Of a stretch of 64,000 bases of DNA, positions 55,731 to 64,000 are shown in pieces. Every line of letters begins with the position of its first letter. Position 1 is the first letter of the stretch. Made by a program: the position numbers and the translations under genes. Source of the stretch: Pseudomonas protegens CHA0 (GTDB lineage Bacteria; Pseudomonadota; Gammaproteobacteria; Pseudomonadales; Pseudomonadaceae); contig NC_021237.1 of NCBI RefSeq assembly GCF_000397205.1, forward strand, positions 4,881,501-4,945,500, given 5' to 3'. The notes beneath the pieces are model-generated. The model searched no databases. It had not been told where the DNA came from and was given only the letters and a program-made list of their open reading frames with translations.

Positions 55731-57818
55731 TTACACCAGGTGCAGCGCAGTCAACAGCATGTCGATCAGCTTGATCCCGACAAAGGGCACGACGATGCCA
55801 CCCACGCCGTAGATCAACAGGTTGCGCCGCAGCAGGTGCGCGGCACTGGCCGCCTGTACCCGCACCCCACGCAATGCCAGGGGGATCAGCACCACGATGA
55901 TCAGGGCGTTGAACACGATGGCCGAAAGGATTGCGCTCTGCGGGCTGGCCAGCCCCATGATGTTGAGCACCCCCAGCTGTGGATAAATCGCCGCGAACAG
56001 CGCCGGCAGGATGGCGAAGTACTTGGCCACGTCGTTGGCGATGGAGAAGGTGGTCAGGGCACCCCGGGTCACCAGCAGCTCCTTGCCGATCTGCACCACA
56101 TCCAGCAGCTTGGTCGGGTCGCTGTCCAGGTCGACCATGTTGGCCGCCTCGCGCGCCGCCTGGGTGCCGTCGTTCATGGCCATGCCGACATCGGCCTGGG
56201 CCAATGCCGGTGCGTCGTTGGCGCCATCACCGCACATGGCCACCAGACGCCCGTCGTTTTGCTCGTGGCGAATGCGCGCCAGCTTCTTCTCCGGCGTGGC
56301 CTCGGCCAGCACATCGTCGACTCCGGCTTCGGCGGCAATGGCCGCGGCGGTCAGCGGGTTGTCGCCGGTCACCATCACGGTACGGATACCCAGCTTGCGC
56401 AACTCGGCGAAACGCTCGCGAATGCCGGGCTTGACCACGTCCTTGAGGTGAATGGCGCCGAGCATCCGGCCCTCGGCACAGACCAGCAGCGGGGTGCCGC
56501 CGCTCTGGGCGATCTTGTCGATCTCCCGGGACAGGGCCGGTGCCAGCTCGCTGCGTTTGAGGCCGACGAAACTCAACACCGAATCCACTGCCCCCTTGCG
56601 ATAGACCCGGCCCTGGTAATCGACCCCGGACAGCCGGGTTTCAGCGCTGAAAGGCACTGCCGTCAGCAGATCGCTGCCCGGCTCGGGCTGTGGATAAAGC
56701 TCCCGCAGGTACTCGACGATGGACTTGCCTTCAGCGGTGTCGTCCGCCAGGGAGGCCATCAAGGCCGCTTCGGCCAGTACCTGGGCACTGACGCCCGGCG
56801 CCGGGTAGATGGCGCTGCAACGGCGGTTACCGAAAGTGATGGTGCCGGTCTTGTCCAGCAGCAACACGTGCACGTCACCCGCCGCCTCCACCGCGCGCCC
56901 GGACTTGGCGATCACGTTCAAGCGCACCAGGCGGTCCATACCGGCGATCCCGATGGCCGAGAGCAGGCCGCCGATGGTGGTGGGGATCAGGGTCACCAGC
57001 AGCGCCACCAGGAACACCAGCGGCAGGCTGCCATTGGCAAAGTGGGCGAAGGGCTGCAGGGTCACCACCACCAGCAGGAAGATCAGGGTCAGGCCGATCA
57101 GCAGGATATCCAGGGCCACTTCGTTCGGTGTCTTCTGCCGCTTGGCACCTTCCACCAGAGCGATCATGCGGTCCAGGGTCGACTCGCCGGGGTTGCTGGT
57201 AATGCGCACCAGCAGCCAGTCGGAGACCAGCCGGGTATTGCCGGTCACCGCCGAACGATCACCGCCGGATTCCCGGATCACCGGAGCCGATTCACCGGTG
57301 ATTGCCGCTTCGTTGACCGCGGCGATACCTTCGATCACCTCGCCATCGCCGGGAATCATTTCGCCGGCTTCGACCCGCACCACGTCGCCTTTGCGCAGAT
57401 TGACCGCTGGCACCAACTGATAGCTGCCGTCGCCGGCCCGGCGGCGGGCGCTCAAGCCCTCGCTACCGGCCTTGAGGCTGTCGGCGCGAGCCTTGCCGCG
57501 GCCTTCCGCCAGGGCCTCGGCGAAGTTGGCAAAGAGCACCGTGAACCACAGCCAGAGAGCAATCTGGGCGGCGACGAAGGTCGGCACTGCGGTGTCCGGA
57601 ATGAAACACAGCACGGTGGTCAGGATCGCTGTCAGTTCCACCACCAGCATCACTGGCGAGCGCTGCAACTGGCGCGGGTCAAGCTTGACGAAAGCCTGGA
57701 TCAGCGCCGGGCGCCACAGGGCCGAGATTGCGGTACTCGCCACTTCGGCCTTGGCCGGCTGGCTCTTGGCGAGCGCATCGGCGGCTTTGTTCGAGGCAGG
57801 AACATGCATATTCATCAT
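55731..57818 (-). CDS. kdpB: Potassium-transporting P-type ATPase KdpB
   Basis: A 695-residue P-type ATPase, the energising subunit of the high-affinity K+ pump. Motifs: [23 protein letters not shown] with the phosphorylated Asp, and [21 protein letters not shown]. Two adjacent ATGs (57818, 57815) follow GAGGACCTG. It starts 7-10 bp after kdpA stops. Confidence 0.97.
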   Translation of the reverse strand: MMNMHVPASNKAADALAKSQPAKAEVASTAISALWRPALIQAFVKLDPRQLQRSPVMLVVELTAILTTVLCFIPDTAVPTFVAAQIALWLWFTVLFANFAEALAEGRGKARADSLKAGSEGLSARRRAGDGSYQLVPAVNLRKGDVVRVEAGEMIPGDGEVIEGIAAVNEAAITGESAPVIRESGGDRSAVTGNTRLVSDWLLVRITSNPGESTLDRMIALVEGAKRQKTPNEVALDILLIGLTLIFLLVVVTLQPFAHFANGSLPLVFLVALLVTLIPTTIGGLLSAIGIAGMDRLVRLNVIAKSGRAVEAAGDVHVLLLDKTGTITFGNRRCSAIYPAPGVSAQVLAEAALMASLADDTAEGKSIVEYLRELYPQPEPGSDLLTAVPFSAETRLSGVDYQGRVYRKGAVDSVLSFVGLKRSELAPALSREIDKIAQSGGTPLLVCAEGRMLGAIHLKDVVKPGIRERFAELRKLGIRTVMVTGDNPLTAAAIAAEAGVDDVLAEATPEKKLARIRHEQNDGRLVAMCGDGANDAPALAQADVGMAMNDGTQAAREAANMVDLDSDPTKLLDVVQIGKELLVTRGALTTFSIANDVAKYFAILPALFAAIYPQLGVLNIMGLASPQSAILSAIVFNALIIVVLIPLALRGVRVQAASAAHLLRRNLLIYGVGGIVVPFVGIKLIDMLLTALHLV

Positions 57819-57825
57819 CAGGTCC

Positions 57826-59520
57826 TCAGAAGCCCATGCTCAGGTGTTCGGCGATTGGGCCCAGCGCCAGGGTCGGCAGGAAGGTCAGGCCGCCCACCAG
57901 CAAGATGGTCACGGTCAGCAAGGCCACGAACAGCGGGCCATGGGTGGGAAAACTGTTCTGGCCGATGGGTGCGGTCTTCTTCATCGCCAGGCTGCCGGCC
58001 AGGGCCAGCACCGGCAGGATGTAGCCAAAGCGACCGATCAGCATGCCCAGGCCCAGCATCAGGTTATGGAACGGGGTATTGGCGCTGAAGCCACCGAACG
58101 CCGAGCCGTTGTTGGCGCTGGCCGAGGTGTAGGCGTAGAGCAGTTGACTGAAGCCATGGGGCCCCGGGTTGCTGATGGCTGCTGCCGGCCCCGGCAAGCT
58201 GGCGGCCAGGGCGCCCAGCACCAGGACGCCGATGGGCATCACCATCAGGGTCACTACCAGCAACTGCACCTCCTTGGCCTGTAGCTTCTTGCCCAGGTAT
58301 TCCGGGGTGCGACCGATCATCAGCCCGGCCAGGAACACTGCGATCAACACGTTCAGCAACATGCCGTAGAGGCCCGCGCCGACGCCGCCGAAGATCACTT
58401 CGCCGACCATCATGTTGATCAGCGCCACCATACCGCTCAGCGGGTTGAGGCTGTCGTGCATGCCATTCACCGAACCGTTGGAGGCCGCAGTGGTGGTCAC
58501 CGACCAGAGCACCGTGGCGGTAGTACCGAAGCGGGCTTCCTTGCCTTCCAGGGGCGCAGCCTGCTCTACCGCTGCGTTCTGTAAGGCCGGGTTGGGTTGA
58601 TACTCCGCCCACAGCGAGGTAGCACCGCCGATCAGGAACAAGGCGAACATGCAGGCGATGATCGCCCGGCTCTGACGCAGGTCCTTGACGTAATGGCCGA
58701 AGGTGAACACCAGGGCCACCGGAATCAGGATGATCGATACCAGTTCGAACAGATTGCTCCAGGCCGTGGGGTTCTCGAACGGGTGCGCCGAGTTGACGCC
58801 GAAGAAACCGCCACCGTTAGTGCCCAACTGTTTGATGGCAATCTGGCTGGCGGCCGGGCCCAGCGGAATGACCTGGTCATTGCCCTGCAGGGTCAGGGCA
58901 TCCACGTAATGGGCAAAGGTCTGGGGTACGCCCTGCCAGACCAGGAACAGCGCCAGCAGCAGGCACAGCGGCAGCAGGCCGTAGAGGGTGGCGCGGGTCA
59001 TATCGACCCAGAAGTTGCCCAGGGTGCGCACCGAACGCCGGCCAATGCCGCGGCACAAGGCAACCAGCACCGCCAGCCCGGTGGCAGCGCTGACGAAGTT
59101 CTGCACGGTAAGGCCGACCATCTGGCTGAGGTAGCTCAGGGAGGCTTCGCCGCTGTAGGACTGCCAGTTGGTGTTGGTCATGAAACTGACGGCGGTGTTG
59201 AACGCCAGCGTCCATTCCTGCCCCGGAAGATGCTGCGGATTGAGCGGCAGGTGATCCTGAAACAGCAAGATAGCAAACAGCAGGACAAACCCCGCCAGGT
59301 TGAAGGCCAGCAGAGCCAGGGTGTATTTCTGCCAGCTCTGCTCAACCTGTGGATCGACCCCGGAGATTCGATAGCAGACACGCTCCACCGGGCCCAGAAC
59401 CGGGGTCAGCCAGGTGCGCTGGCCCTCCATCACCCGGTAGTAGAAGCGCCCCAGCCAAGGTGCGGGCAACAGCACCAGAGCGAAGAAGGCGAGGATCAGC
59501 CAATAGTCATAACTGTGCAT
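57826..59520 (-). CDS. kdpA: Potassium-binding and translocating subunit KdpA
   Basis: A 564-residue, ten-helix K+-channel-like subunit. The four selectivity-filter-like loops include [19 protein letters not shown], and [11 protein letters not shown]. The start at 59520 ([10 protein letters not shown]) has AGGAGCTGCGGTT upstream, ruling out a 64-residue extension that covers kdpF. 11 bp after kdpF. Confidence 0.97.
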   Translation of the reverse strand: MHSYDYWLILAFFALVLLPAPWLGRFYYRVMEGQRTWLTPVLGPVERVCYRISGVDPQVEQSWQKYTLALLAFNLAGFVLLFAILLFQDHLPLNPQHLPGQEWTLAFNTAVSFMTNTNWQSYSGEASLSYLSQMVGLTVQNFVSAATGLAVLVALCRGIGRRSVRTLGNFWVDMTRATLYGLLPLCLLLALFLVWQGVPQTFAHYVDALTLQGNDQVIPLGPAASQIAIKQLGTNGGGFFGVNSAHPFENPTAWSNLFELVSIILIPVALVFTFGHYVKDLRQSRAIIACMFALFLIGGATSLWAEYQPNPALQNAAVEQAAPLEGKEARFGTTATVLWSVTTTAASNGSVNGMHDSLNPLSGMVALINMMVGEVIFGGVGAGLYGMLLNVLIAVFLAGLMIGRTPEYLGKKLQAKEVQLLVVTLMVMPIGVLVLGALAASLPGPAAAISNPGPHGFSQLLYAYTSASANNGSAFGGFSANTPFHNLMLGLGMLIGRFGYILPVLALAGSLAMKKTAPIGQNSFPTHGPLFVALLTVTILLVGGLTFLPTLALGPIAEHLSMGF

Positions 59521-59531
59521 AACCGCAGCTC

Positions 59532-59621
59532 CTAGTTCCGATCCGCGCGCAGCAGCGCAACCAATAGATAAATGAACAGGCCCACTGCCAGCAGCAGCGA
59601 CACCGCGTCCAGAATGTTCAT
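59532..59621 (-). CDS. kdpF: Kdp small stabilising subunit KdpF
   Basis: A 29-residue single-helix membrane peptide (LDAVSLLLAVGLFIYLLVALL) at the head of the kdp operon; KdpF stabilises the KdpABC complex. GGAGACATTCC precedes the ATG. Too short for most ORF callers but position and sequence are characteristic. Confidence 0.93.
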   Translation of the reverse strand: MNILDAVSLLLAVGLFIYLLVALLRADRN

Positions 59622-59963
59622 GGAATGTCTCCGTGGTACGGCGATTGCCGCGAATGCAGGCATTGTCCGCAGGGTGCCTGTAAAGGAACGAGATCGACGG
59701 GGCGGGCAGCACATAAAGAAAGCGTAAAGACTGGCGTCATCCAGCCTTTACGAGGGGCGATGAAGCGCATCGCTCGCCTCTGGAGCGCGGCTGCCCCGAT
59801 GCGAGGCATCACGCCCCCATTCACTGAAGGTCAATAGTGCTAAAAATCGGCGAAACATCCTCGATACGACAGCTTTTCGTGCTTTACGACGGTGTTCCAG
59901 GAACTGGCATGGGCACTGCACAGAACAGCCGCGAGCACGTCCTAATCGTTCAGGGAGCAACCG
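59622..59963. promoter_or_regulatory. kdp/eat divergent control region
   Basis: A 342-bp gap between divergent kdpF and the ethanolamine permease gene. It has a 12-bp inverted repeat (CGTAAAGACTGG, 6-bp spacer, CCAGCCTTTACG; 59723-59752, one mismatched pair) about 100 bp before kdpF, another CTTTACA on the minus strand at 59685-59679, and a sigma-54-like promoter facing eat at 59905-59920. No further gene seen. Confidence 0.55.
59905..59920 (+). promoter_or_regulatory. Candidate sigma-54 promoter of the ethanolamine permease
   Basis: TGGCATGGGCACTGCA fits the -24/-12 consensus TGGCACG-N4-TTGCA, with GG and GC exactly ten bases apart, 43 bp upstream of the permease start. Confidence 0.6.
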
Positions 59964-61328
59964 ATGAATACACAACTCAAGCCCACCTTGGGCACGCTGC
60001 ATTTATGGGGCATCGCAGTCGGACTGGTGATTTCCGGGGAGTACTTCGGCTGGAGCTATGGCTGGGGCGTGGCAGGAACCCTGGGGTTTCTCGTGACCTC
60101 GCTGATGGTGGCGACCATGTATACCTGCTTTATATTCAGTTTCACCGAGCTGACCACAGCGATTCCCCACGCCGGCGGCCCGTTTGCCTACAGCCGTCGC
60201 GCCTTTGGTGAAAAAGGCGGCTTGATCGCGGGGCTGGCCACCCTGATCGAATTCGTCTTCGCCCCTCCCGCCATCGCCCTGGCCATCGGCGCTTACCTGA
60301 ACGTGCAATTCCCGGCCCTGGATCCGAAACATGCCGCGGTTGGCGCCTACATCGTATTCATGGGCCTGAACATTCTCGGGGTGAAACTGGCAGCCACCTT
60401 TGAACTGGTGGTCTGCGTGCTGGCGGTGGCCGAACTCCTGGTGTTCATGGGCGTGGTGGCCCCGGCCTTCAGCTTCAGCAATTTCGCCCTCAACGGCTGG
60501 GCAGGCGCCGACGCCTTCGGCGCCCCGGCAATTGCCGGGATGTTCGCCGCCATTCCCTTCGCCATCTGGTTCTTCCTGGCCATCGAAGGCGCGGCCATGG
60601 CTGCCGAAGAAGCCAAGGACCCCAAGCGCACCATTCCCAAAGCCTATATCAGCGGCATCCTGACCCTGGTGCTGCTGGCCATGGGGGTGATGTTCTTCGC
60701 CGGCGGCGTGGGGGACTGGCGCAGCTTGTCGAACATCAACGACCCGCTGCCCCAGGCGATGAAGACCGTTGTGGGTGACAGTTCCGGCTGGCTGCACATG
60801 CTCGTATGGATCGGCCTGTTCGGCCTGGTGGCAAGTTTCCACGGGATCATCCTCGGCTACTCGCGCCAGTTCTTCGCCCTGGCCCGGGCCGGTTACCTGC
60901 CTGCCTCCCTGGCCAGGCTGTCGCGCTTTCAGACGCCACATCGGGCGATCACCGCCGGCGGCCTGATCGGCATCGCCGCCATCTACAGCGATGGCCTGAT
61001 CAACCTTGGCGGCATGACCCTCACTGCCGCCATGATCAACATGGCGGTGTTCGGTGCCATCGTGATGTACATCATGAGCATGCTCAGCCTGTTCAAACTG
61101 CGCAGGGCGGAACCGAATCTGCCACGCAGCTTCCGCGCCCCGGGCTACCCGCTGGTGCCGGCCATCGCCCTGGCACTGGCCGCGGTCTGCCTGGTGGCCA
61201 TGGCCTGGTTCAATGCCCTGATCGGCCTGATATTTCTGGTGTTCATGGCCCTGGGCTTCATCTACTTCCTGCTGACCGGGCAACTGCGGGCCGACGCACC
61301 GGTGGACGCCATGCTCACCGGCCGTTGA
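59964..61328 (+). CDS. eat: Ethanolamine permease, APC family
   Basis: A 454-residue amino acid-polyamine-organocation permease with twelve hydrophobic segments; WGIAVGLVISGEYFGWSYGW is the typical N-terminus of Eat ethanolamine permeases, and FTELTTAIPHAGGPFAYSRRAFG and FFLAIEGAAMAAEEAKDPKRTIPKA are conserved. In Pseudomonas eat is usually followed by eutBC; here no lyase gene follows. AGGGAGCAACCG sets the start. Confidence 0.9.
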   Translation: MNTQLKPTLGTLHLWGIAVGLVISGEYFGWSYGWGVAGTLGFLVTSLMVATMYTCFIFSFTELTTAIPHAGGPFAYSRRAFGEKGGLIAGLATLIEFVFAPPAIALAIGAYLNVQFPALDPKHAAVGAYIVFMGLNILGVKLAATFELVVCVLAVAELLVFMGVVAPAFSFSNFALNGWAGADAFGAPAIAGMFAAIPFAIWFFLAIEGAAMAAEEAKDPKRTIPKAYISGILTLVLLAMGVMFFAGGVGDWRSLSNINDPLPQAMKTVVGDSSGWLHMLVWIGLFGLVASFHGIILGYSRQFFALARAGYLPASLARLSRFQTPHRAITAGGLIGIAAIYSDGLINLGGMTLTAAMINMAVFGAIVMYIMSMLSLFKLRRAEPNLPRSFRAPGYPLVPAIALALAAVCLVAMAWFNALIGLIFLVFMALGFIYFLLTGQLRADAPVDAMLTGR

Positions 61329-61410
61329 ACCGCGCTCTGCTCGCACCAGGCGGATCAGGCATACAATGGAACCACTGCGAAGCGCTTTAACTCAAAGCGT
61401 TATAGGCAGG

Positions 61411-61438
61411 CCCGAAGGCGAACCTTCGCCTGCGGGCT
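61411..61438 (+). terminator. Hairpin between eat and the DUF2897 gene
   Basis: GCCCGAAGGCGAA and TTCGCCTGCGGGC form a stem with one mismatch; no T-run follows, so it may be a partial terminator or an mRNA-stabilising hairpin. Confidence 0.45.
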
Positions 61439-61460
61439 ACTGCCCATTAAGGAGAGCCCT

Positions 61461-61628
61461 ATGCCCTGGTATGCCTGGTTGATTCTGGTGGTTGCTATCG
61501 GTTCTATCGTTGGCGGCTTGATGATGCTGCGCGACACCGCCAACAAGGTCGAGCTGACCGATGAGCAACGCAAGCGCGTGGCCGAGCGCAACGCACAAAT
61601 GGATGCCAAGGAAGCGCAGGATCGTTAA
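61461..61628 (+). CDS. DUF2897 small membrane protein
   Basis: A 55-residue peptide: N-terminal membrane helix (WYAWLILVVAIGSIVGGLMML) followed by a charged helix (NKVELTDEQRKRVAERNAQM). This pattern is the DUF2897 family found across Pseudomonas. AAGGAGAGCCCT precedes the ATG. Function unknown. Confidence 0.85.
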   Translation: MPWYAWLILVVAIGSIVGGLMMLRDTANKVELTDEQRKRVAERNAQMDAKEAQDR

Positions 61629-61672
61629 GCCTACAGCCCCTTCACCCTAACGTGCAGGGGCTGCCTGGAAGC

Positions 61673-62524
61673 TCAGCGCTCCCATTCGGCCTTGGCAATG
61701 TGCAACCCATGCTGGCCCTTATAGGCTGCACGTTGCGGCTGGCTCCAGCCTTCGAGCAGCGATTCGTCCAGACGATAGATTTCCACTCCCAGTGGACGGC
61801 ACACGCTTAACGGATCCTGAGCTTCAGGCCCCCACATCGGCAAGGACAGATCTCCGCCCGGACAGGTCGACAATGCACAGAGCAGGTCGATTTCGGCGAA
61901 GAACTCCAGATAATCCCCCTTCTGCGCCGGGCAGGCCTTCATGAAGTACATGTCGTCATGGTTCAGGCCCGTGCACTGGAAGATGTTCAACACATCATGC
62001 ACATCGAACTCGGTCAGGCCATGAGGCAGCACTGCCCGCGTCAGGTTGGAATGGCAGTGATGGTGAAAGTCCTCGCCGGTAAGCATGCGATTCACATAGG
62101 GGTCGCAACGGGTGCCCAATAGATCGTGCAGGCGGCCACCATGCTCGTCGATGCCGTAATGGGCCAGACTGTCATCGGTGATGGTCACCAGCGGCCGCAG
62201 AAAAGGCAGGTTCGACCAGAGCCGGTCGTGGGTACTGACATGCGCCCCCTGCAACTGCCGGGTGCGCGCAGCCCAGAGGCGCTCACGTGGATCGTTGGCA
62301 TTCCATACGTTGAAGTCGCCCACCTGCGGCCCTACCGGGGTGGTCACCCGAAATACGTGCCCGGCGGGCACCTTCCAGGCGCGTCCGGTACGGATCGGAA
62401 CCTCGAACTGCTCGATCAGATGGCGTTGGCCCTGATTGTGCCGAATGCGTTCGTAAAACGCCTTGTCCACCTGTAGCGCCGAACCTTTGCTGACCTGATA
62501 AGCCGCTGGATAGTCTTTGTACAT
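61673..62524 (-). CDS. DUF1989 (urea carboxylase-associated-like) protein
   Basis: A 283-residue beta-barrel protein of DUF1989, related to urea carboxylase-associated proteins. Segments: VPAGHVFRVTTPVGPQVGDFNVWNANDP, HHHCHSNL (possible metal ligands), FDVHDVLNIFQCTGLNHDDMYFM and FFAEIDLLCALSTCPGGDLS with cysteines. Start at 62524 follows GAGGGCGATACCC; an ATG five codons earlier touches the gntR stop. Coupled to gntR. Substrate unknown. Confidence 0.85.
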   Translation of the reverse strand: MYKDYPAAYQVSKGSALQVDKAFYERIRHNQGQRHLIEQFEVPIRTGRAWKVPAGHVFRVTTPVGPQVGDFNVWNANDPRERLWAARTRQLQGAHVSTHDRLWSNLPFLRPLVTITDDSLAHYGIDEHGGRLHDLLGTRCDPYVNRMLTGEDFHHHCHSNLTRAVLPHGLTEFDVHDVLNIFQCTGLNHDDMYFMKACPAQKGDYLEFFAEIDLLCALSTCPGGDLSLPMWGPEAQDPLSVCRPLGVEIYRLDESLLEGWSQPQRAAYKGQHGLHIAKAEWER

Positions 62525-62539
62525 GGGTATCGCCCTCAT

Positions 62540-63193
62540 TCAGTGACACAGGGATTGGTCGAGCATGTCCAACAGCAGGCGCTCCGAGTCGTCCAGATAC
62601 AACTCCATGGCCTCGATGGCGGCCGCCTTGTCACCCTCCAGAAGCCATTCATGGATCTGTCGGTCGCGGACCAGCCAGGGCGCCTGAAACCGCGCCTCAT
62701 CCGGCGCCGTACAAAACACCAGGCGCAACTGCGCCACCACGTTGGTGAAGAACTCATCGAATAGTGGCGAGCCCAGCAACCCCACCACATGCTGGTGAAA
62801 ACGCAGGCCATGGGTTCCCACGGCGCGCCAGTCCTCGCGCTCCCGGGCAAGCTCCGCCGCTTCCATGGCATCGAGCATGCGATCGGACTGGTACTCGCGT
62901 AGCGGGCGAGCATTGGCGATGGCCTGCAACTCCAGGGTACGGCGCACTCGGAACAGATCCCGCACGTCATCAGCACCAAGGCGACGGACCACCACGCCTT
63001 TGTGCCGCACGTACCAGGTCAACCCTTCCTGCCCCAGGCGGTGCAGGGCTTCACGGATGGTATTGCGTGAGGCGCTATAGGCACTGACCAGCTCGCTTTC
63101 CACCAGCGCCATTCCGGGCAATAAACGACCACCGATGATGTCAGCCCGCAGTTCCACAGTAATGTGATCCGCCAGGGATAGTCCGTCGCTCAT
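62540..63193 (-). CDS. GntR-family regulator (FadR subfamily)
   Basis: A 217-residue regulator: winged-helix domain (GMALVESELVSAYSASRNTIREALHRLGQEGL) then an FCD effector domain (VRDLFRVRRTLELQAI, HGLRFHQHVVGLLGSPLF, with metal-type histidines). It is followed directly by the DUF1989 gene, which it likely controls. A perfect 13-bp palindrome (63207-63219) lies just upstream of its start. Confidence 0.92.
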   Translation of the reverse strand: MSDGLSLADHITVELRADIIGGRLLPGMALVESELVSAYSASRNTIREALHRLGQEGLTWYVRHKGVVVRRLGADDVRDLFRVRRTLELQAIANARPLREYQSDRMLDAMEAAELAREREDWRAVGTHGLRFHQHVVGLLGSPLFDEFFTNVVAQLRLVFCTAPDEARFQAPWLVRDRQIHEWLLEGDKAAAIEAMELYLDDSERLLLDMLDQSLCH

Positions 63194-63206
63194 GGGGCAC
63201 CTCACG

Positions 63207-63219
63207 ATTGTTCAACAAT
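63207..63219. promoter_or_regulatory. Palindrome upstream of gntR, likely operator
   Basis: ATTGTT-C-AACAAT, perfect, 13 bp before the gntR start codon; FadR-type regulators bind short palindromes with a single central base. Confidence 0.6.
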
Positions 63220-63384
63220 TTATGAACAGCAGGTAATCACTTATCGTGCCAACTTCAATCACCCCTTATGCCCTCACGAAAAGCTGTCGGGAAGCTGTCA
63301 ACGCTGACAATCCCTGCCTAGAAGTAGGGGCATGATCTGAGAATCCTTGGTTAAAATGGTCTTCTAGTTGCGGAGGTTTCTCAA

Positions 63385-63945
63385 ATGCGTTACTCGCCAG
63401 ACCATAAAGCCCAGACTCATCAACGCATTATCAAGGAAGCTTCAGAACGTTTTCGGCGTGACGGGATAGGTGCAACAGGTCTACAGCCCCTGATGAAAGC
63501 CCTGGGGTTGACCCATGGCGGCTTCTATTCCCACTTCAAGTCCAAGGATGAACTGGTAGAAGAAGCCCTGCGCGCCGCCGCCCAAGAGCTGGACGCCCAT
63601 TGCGCTGCACTGTTCGCACAAGAGCATCCACTGCCAGCCTTTATCGATAACTACCTCTGCGAGTGGCACCAGAAGTCCCCTCATCAAGGCTGCCCGCTAC
63701 CGACCATGAGCTCGGAACTCGGCCAGCGCGGGCAACCCAGTGCGACTACAGATGAGGTGCTCAACACCAGGCTCGAACAACTAGAATCGGTGCTGGAAGG
63801 CGAACAGAAAGCCGAGCGAAGTCTGATGCTCATGTCCACCTTGGTCGGTGCACTCATGCTTTCTCGCAGCGTGGAAAACCCGGAGTTGGGAACTCGGATA
63901 CTGGAGGTGGTTCGCGAGGGCCTGAAGCAACAGGAGCGGCGCTGA
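63385..63945 (+). CDS. TetR-family transcriptional regulator
   Basis: A 186-residue TetR/AcrR repressor with HTH IGATGLQPLMKALGLTHGGFYSHFKSKDEL and a helical ligand domain with a CPLPTMSSELGQRG stretch found in NemR/DhaR-like members. GGAGG precedes the start. Its targets lie beyond the window or next to it. Confidence 0.92.
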   Translation: MRYSPDHKAQTHQRIIKEASERFRRDGIGATGLQPLMKALGLTHGGFYSHFKSKDELVEEALRAAAQELDAHCAALFAQEHPLPAFIDNYLCEWHQKSPHQGCPLPTMSSELGQRGQPSATTDEVLNTRLEQLESVLEGEQKAERSLMLMSTLVGALMLSRSVENPELGTRILEVVREGLKQQERR

Positions 63946-64000
63946 AGCGATCCGCTCCAACCTACTCTTCTTATTTATAGCGAGCGGCCGCACTGCTCCT

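Noticed and set aside
55221..58088. 955-codon plus-strand ORF opposite kdpC, kdpB and part of kdpA
   Set aside because: Shadow of the kdp genes in GC-rich DNA; Gln/His/Gly-rich translation without any domain.

Overview
The window is GC-rich, gene-dense chromosomal DNA from a Pseudomonas, most likely of the P. fluorescens/protegens/chlororaphis group. Pointers are oprI (major outer-membrane lipoprotein), efp beside its rhamnosyltransferase gene earP with Arg32 in EF-P, a hybrid kinase/MarR/glutathione peroxidase/msrB/alaA order matching the sagS-ospR neighbourhood of P. aeruginosa (from memory), ohrR-ohr, cysB, kdpFABCDE, and a Pseudomonas-type REP inverted pair. I see no tRNA, rRNA, CRISPR array, prophage or insertion sequence. 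The first gene is cut by the left edge.

Layout. 1-11 kb: HD-GYP protein, free-Met-sulfoxide reductase with a DUF815 ATPase, SagS-like hybrid kinase, ospR-gpx with a perfect 28-nt operator, msrB, alaA, htpX, tpm and ygiD. 11-18 kb: deaD with a long leader, a crotonase, a spermidine-synthase-like protein, class II DAHP synthase, a REP pair, a YcaQ-like DNA glycosylase and a DUF1127 protein. 18-21.4 kb: an operon with no family I can name (55-aa peptide, 623-aa duplicated haem-oxygenase-like diiron protein, 300-aa aldehyde-dehydrogenase-like protein), the most unusual locus here. 21.4-26 kb: peroxiredoxin, two LysR regulators around a TauE/SafE permease, and ohrR-ohr. 26-36.7 kb: efp, earP, a small membrane protein, a Gre-like factor, cysB, a universal stress protein, thioredoxin-panE-nucleotidase, PilZ, class I DAHP synthase, GNAT, oprI and an L,D-transpeptidase. 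36.8-51.6 kb: tesA diverging from an ABC transporter, greB, an orphan NarL-type regulator, DoxX, an MltF-type transglycosylase, tatD, a chemoreceptor, a thioesterase, CHAD, a lipoprotein and a patatin. 51.6-59.6 kb: the complete kdpFABC-kdpDE potassium locus. 60-64 kb: ethanolamine permease behind a sigma-54-like promoter, a DUF2897 peptide, a DUF1989 protein with its GntR regulator, and a TetR regulator.

Working together: peroxide and thiol defence is heavily represented (gpx/ospR, ohr/ohrR, msrB, free-Met-sulfoxide reductase, peroxiredoxin, cysB), with two paralogous two-cysteine MarR sensors each next to its effector gene. Both classes of DAHP synthase are present, giving two entry points into the shikimate pathway. 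Starts were chosen from visible Shine-Dalgarno sequences. Functions rest on motif recognition from the translations; no database search was possible.
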